A stretch of 64,000 bases of DNA. Source: Millisia brevis NBRC 105863 (GTDB lineage Bacteria; Actinomycetota; Actinomycetes; Mycobacteriales; Mycobacteriaceae). The notes under the pieces are model-generated. The model was not told where the DNA came from, did not search any database, and worked only from the letters and a program-made list of their open reading frames with translations. Positions 47,601 through 54,906 of the stretch are shown one piece after another. How positions within the stretch are numbered: position 1 is the stretch's first letter; every line of letters starts with the position of its first letter. The translations under genes were made by a program, and so were the position numbers. The stretch covers positions 124,001 to 188,000 of the forward strand of contig NZ_BCRN01000008.1 of assembly GCF_001552615.1 (NCBI RefSeq), written 5' to 3'.

Positions 47601-48506
47601 GTGCAGACCCTCTTCCGGTACCCACGATTCCGAGATCTGGTCGCCCGCATCGACGAACTCGACTCCGACGATTCCCGACTGATTCCCCTCAACGATCGGG
47701 CCGACGGCCGCGCGGTCTTCTGCTGGCCCGGTCTGGGAGGCTCGCCGATGGGATTGCGTCGGCTGGGTGCCGCGATCGACCAGCGACCGATGATCGGGGT
47801 ACAGGCCTGGGGGATCAACGCCGGCGAGGAGCCGTTCACCAGCATCGACTCGATGGCCCGCGCCGACATCGATCAGATCCTGTCGGTCGCCCCGGACGGC
47901 CCGTACACGCTGTGGGGCTACTCGTTCGGCGCTCGCGTGGCCTTCGAGGCGGCGTGGCAGCTGGAACAGTCCGGCCGGGTGGTCGACGACGTGGTGCTGC
48001 TGTGCCCGGGCAACCCGACCGTCGAGGCGCAACCTCGACGGGAACGTCGGGTCGCCCGCTATCAGGACGCGACCTATCTACGCATCCTGTATTCGGTATT
48101 CGGCGGCACGATTCGGGGTGAGGTCGTCGAGCGCTGCGTACGCGAGGTCTGCGACGAGGACGGCTTCGTCGCCTTCATGGCCGTGGCCACCCCCGAGCTG
48201 CCGTCCGAGGTGGTACGCCGGATCGCTCGCATCGTGGAGCGTACATTCCAGTTCGAGTACACCTTCGCCGAATTGGCCGGCCGCACCCTGAACGCCCGCG
48301 TGACCATCCTGAAGGCCACCGGCGACGACTACACCTTCCTCGACGGGTCCTCCGGATACTCGGCCGTCGAGCCGACCGTCCTGACGCTGCGCGGTGACCA
48401 CTACTCACTCATCGCCGAGGACGTCGGCGAAGTCGTGGATGTCATTGCCGCCCAACGGATGCTGGGCGCTCCGGCGGGAAGCGCGATCGGAGGTGATCCG
48501 CGATGA
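44670..48506 (+). CDS. Indigoidine-synthetase-type NRPS (A-Ox-PCP-TE; IndC/BpsA/MinA-like)
   Basis: A 1278-residue single-module synthetase, against 1282 for BpsA. The adenylation domain has A3 VYTSGSSGRPKG (about 154), A5 NLYGPTE (about 294), A7 YRTGDLVR (about 387) and A8 VKLRGHRIE. A flavin-dependent oxidase domain (about 515-855) is inserted between A8 and A10 (PNGKIDR, about 896), the hallmark of this family. The carrier protein has GGDSLKAV (Ser near 957) and the thioesterase GYSFGAR (Ser near 1088) with a late GDHYSL His. It is expected to cyclise and oxidise L-glutamine to an aminopyridinedione. The specificity pocket begins Asp-Ala..Trp, fitting Gln. Confidence 0.93.
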   Translation: MKVTATGPTLLSLLDDRAERRPRSVALTDRDDHVTYAELVERSTRWACELASDRERRSTPDTTVGILMDHSVDLVVSAWAVLRSGAAYLPLEPDYPEQRVAYMVADSGVRTVLTSADRFDRVRSILPSTVAVVVPGEGSATGIDLPKVRAGDLAYVVYTSGSSGRPKGVAVSHAAVGHQLAWLGRDHLASHDRILHKTPISFDAAQWELLANATGACVVLGEPGLYRDPEALLAALNAHDVTALQAVPTLLRALVATESLGGARALSRIFSGGEPLTSALARDVLRAIPGVRLTNLYGPTEFTINATSHVVDVADVSPSAPPTVPIGRPVDGCAAVVVDKQLQPVGPGEVGELLLAGPQLARGYIGRPDLTDAAFITVPAGGEVRHYRTGDLVRAGATGELTFVGRSDTQVKLRGHRIELDEVSHRIEEHPWVRQAATVVVEDPRSDHAALMAAVELDPQQAALMDQGAHGAHHQSKADRVQVRAQLSNPGLRDDGELANCPAVPLNHRAGTQHVRRQVFSRKTYRQYLGGTVTRDDLLAAIAAPQRPRYRRDLSQLTFDGLSELLRWFGQFDSDTRLLPKFAYASPGALYATQLLVEVANLDGIDDGIYYYHPERHGLYRIGDGDVPGDSDNRLRLHFLGRRDAIETVYRTNVDEVLEIEMGHMLGTLEEALVDQGLDIVPVDVDPARREALSSRATDVYLGGVDAVPQGGGHFPDLVRWFVQVHNDGVDGLAPGFYGVDEGHVERIGDDVVEINHVIAINQETFRQSRFAVTMTVDAPGHPLEYVALGRALHRLQANDFALGLMSAGYSSRSGHPLPAAVRIDRLLSRVGISSSASYFAVGGRLTQQQIGSEGMDEDKVHMRGPAELIKDDLGRSLPYYMVPTRITILDHMPQTPNGKIDRVALVDRFRLAGSTESRRIIEPRNRGERWLAPHWSALLGYEDVSVEDDFFVMGGDSLKAVSLINRINAQREIALKVQTLFRYPRFRDLVARIDELDSDDSRLIPLNDRADGRAVFCWPGLGGSPMGLRRLGAAIDQRPMIGVQAWGINAGEEPFTSIDSMARADIDQILSVAPDGPYTLWGYSFGARVAFEAAWQLEQSGRVVDDVVLLCPGNPTVEAQPRRERRVARYQDATYLRILYSVFGGTIRGEVVERCVREVCDEDGFVAFMAVATPELPSEVVRRIARIVERTFQFEYTFAELAGRTLNARVTILKATGDDYTFLDGSSGYSAVEPTVLTLRGDHYSLIAEDVGEVVDVIAAQRMLGAPAGSAIGGDPR

Positions 48507-49465
48507 CCATCGGGGACCTGCTCGATGTCGACCCGGAGGTGGCCGATGCCCTGGCTGCCGGAGTCGCGGTGGTGGCGCTCGAGTCGAATGTCATCACCCA
48601 CGGCCTCGAATACCCGCGGAACGTGGAGGCCGCCCTGGCCGTGCAGAACGCGGTACGCGCCGCGGGCGCGGTGCCGGCCACCGTCGCCGTCGATGCCGGC
48701 CGGATCCTGATCGGCTTGACCGACAATCGGATCGAGCGGTTCGCCACCGGCCGGAGGATCCCCAAGGTGAGCAGCCGCGACCTCGGGTACGCGCTCGCCT
48801 CGGGCGGGCCGGGTGCGACCACGGTCGCCTCCTCGGTGATCGCCGCCCATGCGGCCGGTATCGGACACTTCTGCTCCGCGGGTATCGGTGGGGTACACCG
48901 GGGTGCGGCTCGGACGATGGACATCTCGTCCGACCTCATTCAGTTCGCTCGCACCCCGATCGTGGTGGTCTGCGCGGGGGCGAAGAACATCCTCGATCTG
49001 GGTCTGACCCTGGAATATCTGGAAACACAGTCGGTTCCGGTCATCTCCTACCGATCGGACGACTTCCCGGCCTTCTACTGCCGCAGCAGTGGCTTCCCCA
49101 GTCCCCTGCGCATCGACGACCCGATGGTCCTGGCGGGGGCGGTCCACCGGCACCGCCAATTGGGCAGTTCGACGGCGGTGGTGGTCACCACACCCCCGCG
49201 CGAAGAGGACGCCGTCGACTCCGAGGTCGCTCGGGTGGCCGTCGAGGAAGCGCTGCTCGACGCCGAGCGATCCGGGGTCCGCGGCAAGGACGTCACCGCC
49301 TTTGTCATGCGTCGCGTCGACACCGCGACCGGTGGGCGGACCTCGGCCGCCAACCAGGCCGTACTGATCAGCACCGCCGAGGTCGCCGGTGAACTCGCGG
49401 TAGCGGCAGCAGATTTCGAACGATCCGCATCGACCCTCCGGAAGGGGGAGCCCCACCATGTCTGA
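48503..49465 (+). CDS. Pseudouridine-5'-phosphate glycosidase family protein (PsuG/IndA/MinB-like)
   Basis: A 320-residue C-glycosidase. Conserved family residues are present: Glu27 in ALESNVITHG, the metal Asp140 in TMDISSDL and Lys161 in VCAGAKNILD, the Schiff-base Lys that opens the ribose ring. GGIGGVHRG-like AGIGGVHRGA binds phosphate. PsuG breaks or makes the C-C bond between ribose 5-phosphate and uracil; in indigoidine and minimycin clusters the homologue joins ribose 5-phosphate to the NRPS-derived pyridine. ATGA overlap with the NRPS supports that job here. Confidence 0.9.
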   Translation: MTIGDLLDVDPEVADALAAGVAVVALESNVITHGLEYPRNVEAALAVQNAVRAAGAVPATVAVDAGRILIGLTDNRIERFATGRRIPKVSSRDLGYALASGGPGATTVASSVIAAHAAGIGHFCSAGIGGVHRGAARTMDISSDLIQFARTPIVVVCAGAKNILDLGLTLEYLETQSVPVISYRSDDFPAFYCRSSGFPSPLRIDDPMVLAGAVHRHRQLGSSTAVVVTTPPREEDAVDSEVARVAVEEALLDAERSGVRGKDVTAFVMRRVDTATGGRTSAANQAVLISTAEVAGELAVAAADFERSASTLRKGEPHHV

Positions 49466-50531
49466 TCTCTTCGAAGAAACCACGCTCGGTGACCTGGTCA
49501 TGCCCAATCGGATCGTCATGGCCCCCATGACCCGAAGCCGGGCGACCGCCGACGGTATGCCCACCGACCTGATGGCCGAGTACTACGCGCAGCGCGCCGG
49601 GGCGGGCCTGATCATTTCCGAGGGGGTGCATCCCACGCAGGTCGGTCAGGGCTTCCTCAACACACCCGGCCTGCACACCCAGGAGCAGGCGCAGCGGTGG
49701 CGTTCGGTCACCGATGCGGTGCACCGGGCCGGTGGGCGCATCGTCGTCCAGTTGATGCACGCCGGTCGCATCGGCCACCGGTCGCTCTACCCCAGCGCCC
49801 ACCGGTCGGTCGCCCCGTCCGCGATCGCGGCGGCCGGAAGATGCTTCACGCCGGCGGGCATGCAGCCGTACGAGATCCCGGTGGCGCTCGATGCCGTCGG
49901 CGTCGAACGCGTCGTCGACGGATTTGTCTCCGCATCCGTCCTGGCGATCGAAGCCGGTTTCGACGGCGTCGAAATCCACGGCGGCAACGGCTTTCTGCTG
50001 CATCAATTCCTCGCCGCCAATACCAATCTGCGCGACGATGCGTACGGTGGCGACCCCGAGCGGCGGGCCGCCCTGCCGGTTGCCGTGATGGCCGCGGTCG
50101 CCGATGCCATCGGACCGGGGCGAGTGGGCTTGCGCATCTCCCCGTCGAACCCGTACAACGACATCGTCGAGGAGGACCTCGAGCAGACCTACCGGCCGCT
50201 GTTGATGCAGTTGCCACCGATCGCGTTCCTGCACGTCCTCGAGGCGGTCGCACCGGCGCCGACCGCCCGGATCGGCGAACTGTGGTCCGGCCCGACGATC
50301 GTCAATCCACGTCGATCGGCCCCGACCGGGCACTGGGATCCGCAGGCGGCGTCGATCGTCGACGGTGACCGGGTGCGAGCGGTCGTGGTCGGCGCGGCCT
50401 TCCTGGCCAACCCCGATCTGCTCGAGCGCATTCGGGCCGGTGGGCCGTACAACGCCGCGGACGAGTCGACGTACTACTCGGGCGGCGCGCAGGGGTACGT
50501 CGATTACCCGAGCTTGATGGCCGTTCGATGA
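49458..50531 (+). CDS. Old Yellow Enzyme family NADH:flavin oxidoreductase
   Basis: A 357-residue FMN-dependent ene-reductase of the classical OYE group. NRIVMAPMTRSRA opens the barrel, QLMHAGRIGH gives the FMN contact, HGGNGFLLHQF (His/Asn pair HGxN) binds the substrate carbonyl, and LRISPSNPY gives the phosphate region. It could reduce an activated alkene in a pyridinedione or maleimide-like intermediate. It is not among the five minimycin genes I know. Overlaps psuG by eight bases; GAAGGGGGAG precedes its ATG. Confidence 0.9.
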   Translation: MSDLFEETTLGDLVMPNRIVMAPMTRSRATADGMPTDLMAEYYAQRAGAGLIISEGVHPTQVGQGFLNTPGLHTQEQAQRWRSVTDAVHRAGGRIVVQLMHAGRIGHRSLYPSAHRSVAPSAIAAAGRCFTPAGMQPYEIPVALDAVGVERVVDGFVSASVLAIEAGFDGVEIHGGNGFLLHQFLAANTNLRDDAYGGDPERRAALPVAVMAAVADAIGPGRVGLRISPSNPYNDIVEEDLEQTYRPLLMQLPPIAFLHVLEAVAPAPTARIGELWSGPTIVNPRRSAPTGHWDPQAASIVDGDRVRAVVVGAAFLANPDLLERIRAGGPYNAADESTYYSGGAQGYVDYPSLMAVR

Positions 50532-51226
50532 CGGCGGTGCTGCTCGATCTCGACGGCACGCTGCTGCGAACGCCGGAATTGATCGGCACGGAACTTGCCG
50601 CCGAGGTGCGCGACCTCACCGGCCGGGCGATCGAGCCCGGCCGGGTGCGCCGGCTGATCGGACGGTCGCTCCCCGAGATGGCATCCAGCCTCGCCGACGG
50701 GGAATCCACACTGGCGCGGCGGATATCGGAGGGGTATCTGCGCCGCTACGAACGGAACATCGTGCCCCTCGGTCGTGAGTTGCTCTATCCGGGTGTGCTC
50801 GACACACTCGACGTGTTGCGCGGCCGGGGCTGCCACGCGGCGGTCGTGACCAACAAGTCCCATACGGGTGCGGTGCGCATCATGCGGTCCTCCGGCTTGT
50901 CGGAAATGATCGGAATCGTGGTCGGCGCCGACGATGTCGTCGCGCCGAAACCGGCGCCGGACGCCATCGAGTTGGCCCTCGACCTGCTCGGCGGGCATCC
51001 GGACACGGCGGTCATGGTGGGCGACACCTCTCACGATGTGACCGCCGGTCGGCTGGCCGGTGCCGCGACGGTGGCGGTCTCCTATGGTGTCGGCCGGCGC
51101 GCCGAACTGGAATCCGCCGACGCGATCATCGATCTGTTCGAAGCCCTACCCGAGGCGCTGGCGGAGGTACTCGACCGGCGGACCACCTGCACGACGGTGG
51201 GCGAGTCCGGCGAGTGGCTTCGATGA
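50528..51226 (+). CDS. HAD-superfamily phosphatase (IndB/MinC-N-like)
   Basis: A 232-residue HAD phosphatase with motif I LLDLDGTLL (Asp7, Asp9), a helical cap, motif II VVTNKS, motif III Lys in APKPAPDAI and motif IV VMVGDTSHD. Homologues stand next to psuG-like genes in indigoidine clusters (IndB) and form the N-terminal domain of MinC, where the phosphatase removes the 5'-phosphate of the C-nucleotide. Here it is a stand-alone domain. Last gene of the operon, by ATGA overlap with the OYE gene. Confidence 0.87.
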   Translation: MTAVLLDLDGTLLRTPELIGTELAAEVRDLTGRAIEPGRVRRLIGRSLPEMASSLADGESTLARRISEGYLRRYERNIVPLGRELLYPGVLDTLDVLRGRGCHAAVVTNKSHTGAVRIMRSSGLSEMIGIVVGADDVVAPKPAPDAIELALDLLGGHPDTAVMVGDTSHDVTAGRLAGAATVAVSYGVGRRAELESADAIIDLFEALPEALAEVLDRRTTCTTVGESGEWLR

Positions 51227-51276
51227 CGGTCCGCCGGCTTCTCGCTTGATCCCTGCGACCGGTGGACCACCGGTCC

Positions 51277-51319
51277 TTGGGGAGTTTCGCATCCATTCGG
51301 TGGCTGCGAAACTCCCCAA
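51277..51319. terminator. Bidirectional terminator after the NRPS operon
   Basis: Perfect 15-bp stem (51277-51291 with 51305-51319, 13-nt loop) between the convergent HAD and CotH genes. A smaller GACCGGT/ACCGGTC hairpin lies just before it, near 51257-51275. Confidence 0.8.
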
Positions 51320-51322
51320 AGA

Positions 51323-53089
51323 TCATGTGGTGGATCGGATATCGGCCAGAGCATCGGTGCGGGCGGTGATCCAGGTCCGCATGCTGTCGATATCGGTGGC
51401 CAACTCCTCGGCGGTCAGACCGTCGCTGGTCGGTACCGAGTCGGCGAGGCCGTCCAATAGGGTCTGGGCGGTGCCGTTGCCGTAGATTCCGTCGTACAGA
51501 TCCCAGTAGGTCTCGGTGTACAGATCGGCGAACGCATCGGAGGCGAGGAAGCGCTCCTTGAGCGCATTGCCGCCGGGACCGCTGCCCCCGCTGCCGCCCT
51601 GATCGCCGCCGGGGAGGCCTTCGGGCATCTGCCCATTGGCGATCGCGTCGGCGACCTCCTGCGGAATGCCCTCGGGCAGCTGACCGTCCGCTGTCTCACC
51701 GCCCGGGCCACCGCCGCCGGGCATCCCGCCGCCCATCGACACCGAGTCTTCGGGTCCGGCGTCGGTGCTGCCGTTCATCGCCAGGTTCAGATCCCAGGAG
51801 ATCACCGAGAGCTTGCCGGTGTCGCGGTCGTACCAGAGGTAGTAGTTCTGGCCGGGGCCGGACATGTCGTCGCTGTTGACCAGCAGGTTCTGCGTGGCGA
51901 CGTATTCGGCGAAGGAGTCGACGTCCACCCAGTCCGCGAGCTCGCGGTCGAAGGTCTCGTCGTCGGCGGAGTCGAGCCACTTCAGGAACGAGATGATCGG
52001 CTGCAGGTCGCCGGCGCCGTCGCCGTTGAGCTGGTCGAACTGGTCGGTGTAGTCGGCCTGGTCGTCGCCGACGTAGGTGAAGCTCGATGAGGCGTCGGCC
52101 TTGTAGAGGTAGCCCTCGCTGTCGTCGAACAGCGAATTGGCGTACGTCTCATCGGGCACCTCGAGCAGCAGGCGCGTGGTCGTGGCGCTGTCGTTGACCG
52201 AGTACACCGTGTAGGCGTACCGCTGTGTGGGCTGGTCGGTCGCCGCGGTGATCGACAGGGCCATCGCCTCGTTGAGCACCGGGGAGCCCGGCCGCACCGA
52301 CAGTTGGGTCAGGCCCTGGTAGGCGCGCCCGTCGGTATTGCGGGAGAAGTCCAGCAGCAGTGGCAGACTCGTCGGATCGTCCGCCGATACCGACGACATC
52401 ATGCCGCCCATACCGCCGCCCATTCCGCCTTCGCCCGGGCCCCCGGCCGCACTCTCTCCGGTTGCGGCGTCGGCCGCGGTGCCCTCTGCTCCGGCTGCCG
52501 CCTCCGCGGTGCCCTCTGTTCCGGCTGCCGCGTCCGCGGTGCTCTCCGCCGGCGCCGCACTGTCGGTGGTGGCTTCCGCCGGCGCCGCCGCAGCGTCGCC
52601 GTTCGCGTCACCCGTCGCATCCGCCGGATCCTCGCCGGCCTGCTCATCGGTCCTGCCGGGCGGCCCCCCGGCGTTGTCGCCCCGCAGACCCATCAGGGTG
52701 GAGTTGCCCTTCAGCCGCACGGCGACGTCGCTGATCGTCGTGCCGTCGATCGTCACATCGGCGGTCACCCAGACCTTGTCACCGTTGTTCTCGTACTCGG
52801 TGATCATCTCGTTGTATTCCTCGTCGGTGATGTCCACCGACACCGTGTGCTCCACGGAGGTATCGAACAGATCGACCGTGCCGGAGATGTTCTCGGTGAT
52901 CGACGACTGCACGATCGTCGTATCGCTGGTGATGTAGGGCCGCATCATCGTCGACCCGAAGACTCCCACCAGCACGATCAGGAAGGCGATCAGTCCGGCG
53001 AGCAGCTTCCAGTGTTGGCGCAGCGACGTCGGGAGGCGGTGCCGCAGTTTCAGTTTCGGAGGTGAGTGTCCGCCGCTCAGCTCGGTCAT
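51323..53089 (-). CDS. CotH-kinase-family membrane protein
   Basis: A 588-residue protein with one N-terminal membrane helix (about 28-46) and a large extracytoplasmic part. The CotH core shows VRLKGNSTL (about 123-131) and LVNSDDMSGPGQNYYLWYD followed by SVISWDLNLAMNG, the atypical-kinase Asp region. A roughly 100-residue Ala/Thr/Glu/Gly-rich insertion splits the first half, and a second Gly/Pro/Met-rich insertion lies near the end. CotH of Bacillus is a protein kinase for spore coat; the target here is unknown. Confidence 0.85.
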   Translation of the reverse strand: MTELSGGHSPPKLKLRHRLPTSLRQHWKLLAGLIAFLIVLVGVFGSTMMRPYITSDTTIVQSSITENISGTVDLFDTSVEHTVSVDITDEEYNEMITEYENNGDKVWVTADVTIDGTTISDVAVRLKGNSTLMGLRGDNAGGPPGRTDEQAGEDPADATGDANGDAAAAPAEATTDSAAPAESTADAAAGTEGTAEAAAGAEGTAADAATGESAAGGPGEGGMGGGMGGMMSSVSADDPTSLPLLLDFSRNTDGRAYQGLTQLSVRPGSPVLNEAMALSITAATDQPTQRYAYTVYSVNDSATTTRLLLEVPDETYANSLFDDSEGYLYKADASSSFTYVGDDQADYTDQFDQLNGDGAGDLQPIISFLKWLDSADDETFDRELADWVDVDSFAEYVATQNLLVNSDDMSGPGQNYYLWYDRDTGKLSVISWDLNLAMNGSTDAGPEDSVSMGGGMPGGGGPGGETADGQLPEGIPQEVADAIANGQMPEGLPGGDQGGSGGSGPGGNALKERFLASDAFADLYTETYWDLYDGIYGNGTAQTLLDGLADSVPTSDGLTAEELATDIDSMRTWITARTDALADIRSTT

Positions 53090-53766
53090 CAGATATCCGT
53101 CTGGTCGTATCCGGTCAGCACCGTCACCCGTTGCCCGGTGTTGACCTCACCGAGCGCGGCGATCAGGTCGGCCGGCTTGCGGTCCTTCTTCAATTGCGCG
53201 GTGTAGTACAACTCGTTGAGCGCACCGGATCTGACCGATTCGGTGGACACCAATTCGAAGTCCGAGCAGTTGGCGATCAGCACGTCCTCGACCAGGTTGA
53301 CGTACTCGCGCTCCGGCGGCACCTGCACCTTGACCACCTGGCGCTGGATATCGCTCTTGAACCAGTTGAACCGGTACATCATCAGCAGGACCAGGCAGAT
53401 CACCACGGTCGCGACGATGGCGAGCAGATAGAACCGCGTTCCGGTGGTCATACCGATCGCCATCACCAGGAAGATGAACCCGACGTCGCGGGTCTCCTTG
53501 ATCGCGTTGCGGAATCGGATCACCGACAGCGCGCCGACGAGGGCGAAGGCCCGGGCGATATTCGAGCCGACCACCAGCATGATGACGGTGATGATCATTC
53601 CGCACAGCACCAGGGTCTGCACGAAGGACTGGCTATAGGAGACGTTCTTGTGGGTATAGCGGTAGACGCTCGCGATGATCGTCGACAGCACGAACGACAG
53701 CGCCAGGGAGATGGCGACATCGAACGTCGAGAACGTTCCGCTGAGATCTTGGAAGTCGATGGTCAT
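53089..53766 (-). CDS. DUF4956 membrane protein
   Basis: A 225-residue protein with about four membrane helices, the conserved LVGALSVIRFRNAIKETRD cytoplasmic segment of DUF4956 and a C-terminal soluble domain. The family often accompanies VTC and CotH genes; its role is unknown, possibly a membrane partner of the polyphosphate polymerase. The stop shares a base with the CotH start (TGATG). ATG at 53766. Confidence 0.85.
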   Translation of the reverse strand: MTIDFQDLSGTFSTFDVAISLALSFVLSTIIASVYRYTHKNVSYSQSFVQTLVLCGMIITVIMLVVGSNIARAFALVGALSVIRFRNAIKETRDVGFIFLVMAIGMTTGTRFYLLAIVATVVICLVLLMMYRFNWFKSDIQRQVVKVQVPPEREYVNLVEDVLIANCSDFELVSTESVRSGALNELYYTAQLKKDRKPADLIAALGEVNTGQRVTVLTGYDQTDI

Positions 53767-53858
53767 GATGGCTTTCGGTCGGCGCGCGAAGAGACGACTC
53801 CGGCGCGTGGGAATCGGGGAAGGGGCCGGCTGCGACGGCGTCGTCGCGTCCGCATCGC

Positions 53859-54773
53859 TCAGCGGGTGAGGGTGTGGAACCGGTCGGGGGTGAGCACCTT
53901 CTCGAGTGCTCCGCCGCGCGACCGGGGAGCGAGATCGTAGGCCTGAACCGACTGGCAGTACTTCGACATCCGGATCACCGACATGTCGAGGTGGGCGGTC
54001 AGATCGGTGGCCCAGTAGGGGATCCGCTCGTTGGCCTTGATCTCGACGACCGCCAGCTTCGGGGGGACGGTGAACCGGTTCGGCACGTCGGCGGCGAAGT
54101 GGAAGTCGCGATCGCGCCCGTGGACGCGGTGGTCGATCGTCACCCGCAGACCGAGATCGGCCTCGCGCCCGACGAAGGCCTCGCGCAGATAGCCGGTGGT
54201 CACGATCGGGCGCAGGTCGAGATTGCCGACCAGGATGGTGACCTCGTTGACGAAGGCCTGCGCGCCCTCGACGGTGATCGCCTCGCGATCGTCGAGCCAC
54301 CGGCGGGCGGTGCCGTAGGGCAACGACAGTCGCCGCTTCTGGGTGACCCGGTTGACGCGCTGCTTGATCTCGACCTGCACCTCGGTGTCGTCGGTGCAGG
54401 CATCGGGGGCGCCGTAGTAGCGCACCCGCAGCTTTCGGCGGAACTTCAGGCCCTCGATTTTCTCCCAGTAGAACCGCAGATCGGCGGTGTCGTAGTAGAG
54501 GGAGGTCACCGGGTAGCCGCCGACGGGAGAGTGGGGGTCGGTGTCCATGCGCGCGGACAGTTCCTCGCGCAGTCGCGGGACGTCGAATTCGTCGACGAGA
54601 TACTTGATCTCGTAGCGGTTGAACGCGTGCAGTCGACTGGCGGTCTGCAGGTAGCCGGTCTCCCTCGCGGCGACGCCGGGCGCCCCGTCGGCGGTTTCCG
54701 GCGCGGCGTCGTCCTCGGATGTGGACGCGGTGTCGTGCACGTGGCGCTTGCGGTATCGGTCGATCAGACTCAT
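53859..54773 (-). CDS. VTC-domain protein, putative polyphosphate polymerase
   Basis: A 304-residue protein with a VTC domain (about 50-290). Basic and acidic tunnel residues are visible in FNRYEIKYLVDE, FRRKLRVRYYG, EVQVEIKQRVN and VVEIKANERIPYW, the pattern of the triphosphate-tunnel fold that makes polyphosphate from ATP in yeast Vtc4. The ATG at 54773 follows an AGAGGAGG box; an upstream extension is open but unlikely. First gene of the VTC-DUF4956-CotH operon. Confidence 0.87.
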   Translation of the reverse strand: MSLIDRYRKRHVHDTASTSEDDAAPETADGAPGVAARETGYLQTASRLHAFNRYEIKYLVDEFDVPRLREELSARMDTDPHSPVGGYPVTSLYYDTADLRFYWEKIEGLKFRRKLRVRYYGAPDACTDDTEVQVEIKQRVNRVTQKRRLSLPYGTARRWLDDREAITVEGAQAFVNEVTILVGNLDLRPIVTTGYLREAFVGREADLGLRVTIDHRVHGRDRDFHFAADVPNRFTVPPKLAVVEIKANERIPYWATDLTAHLDMSVIRMSKYCQSVQAYDLAPRSRGGALEKVLTPDRFHTLTR

Positions 54774-54906
54774 GCCACCTCCTCTTCGGCGAACCCTCGG
54801 TGTCACCAAAAAGAACAACAGGTGAACATAGAGCGTCCGTGTCAAGAAGCCGGCAGGAACCCGGGAACCCGGACGAATCCCCCGTCCGGGTCGGCCCGCG
54901 GTGGGA

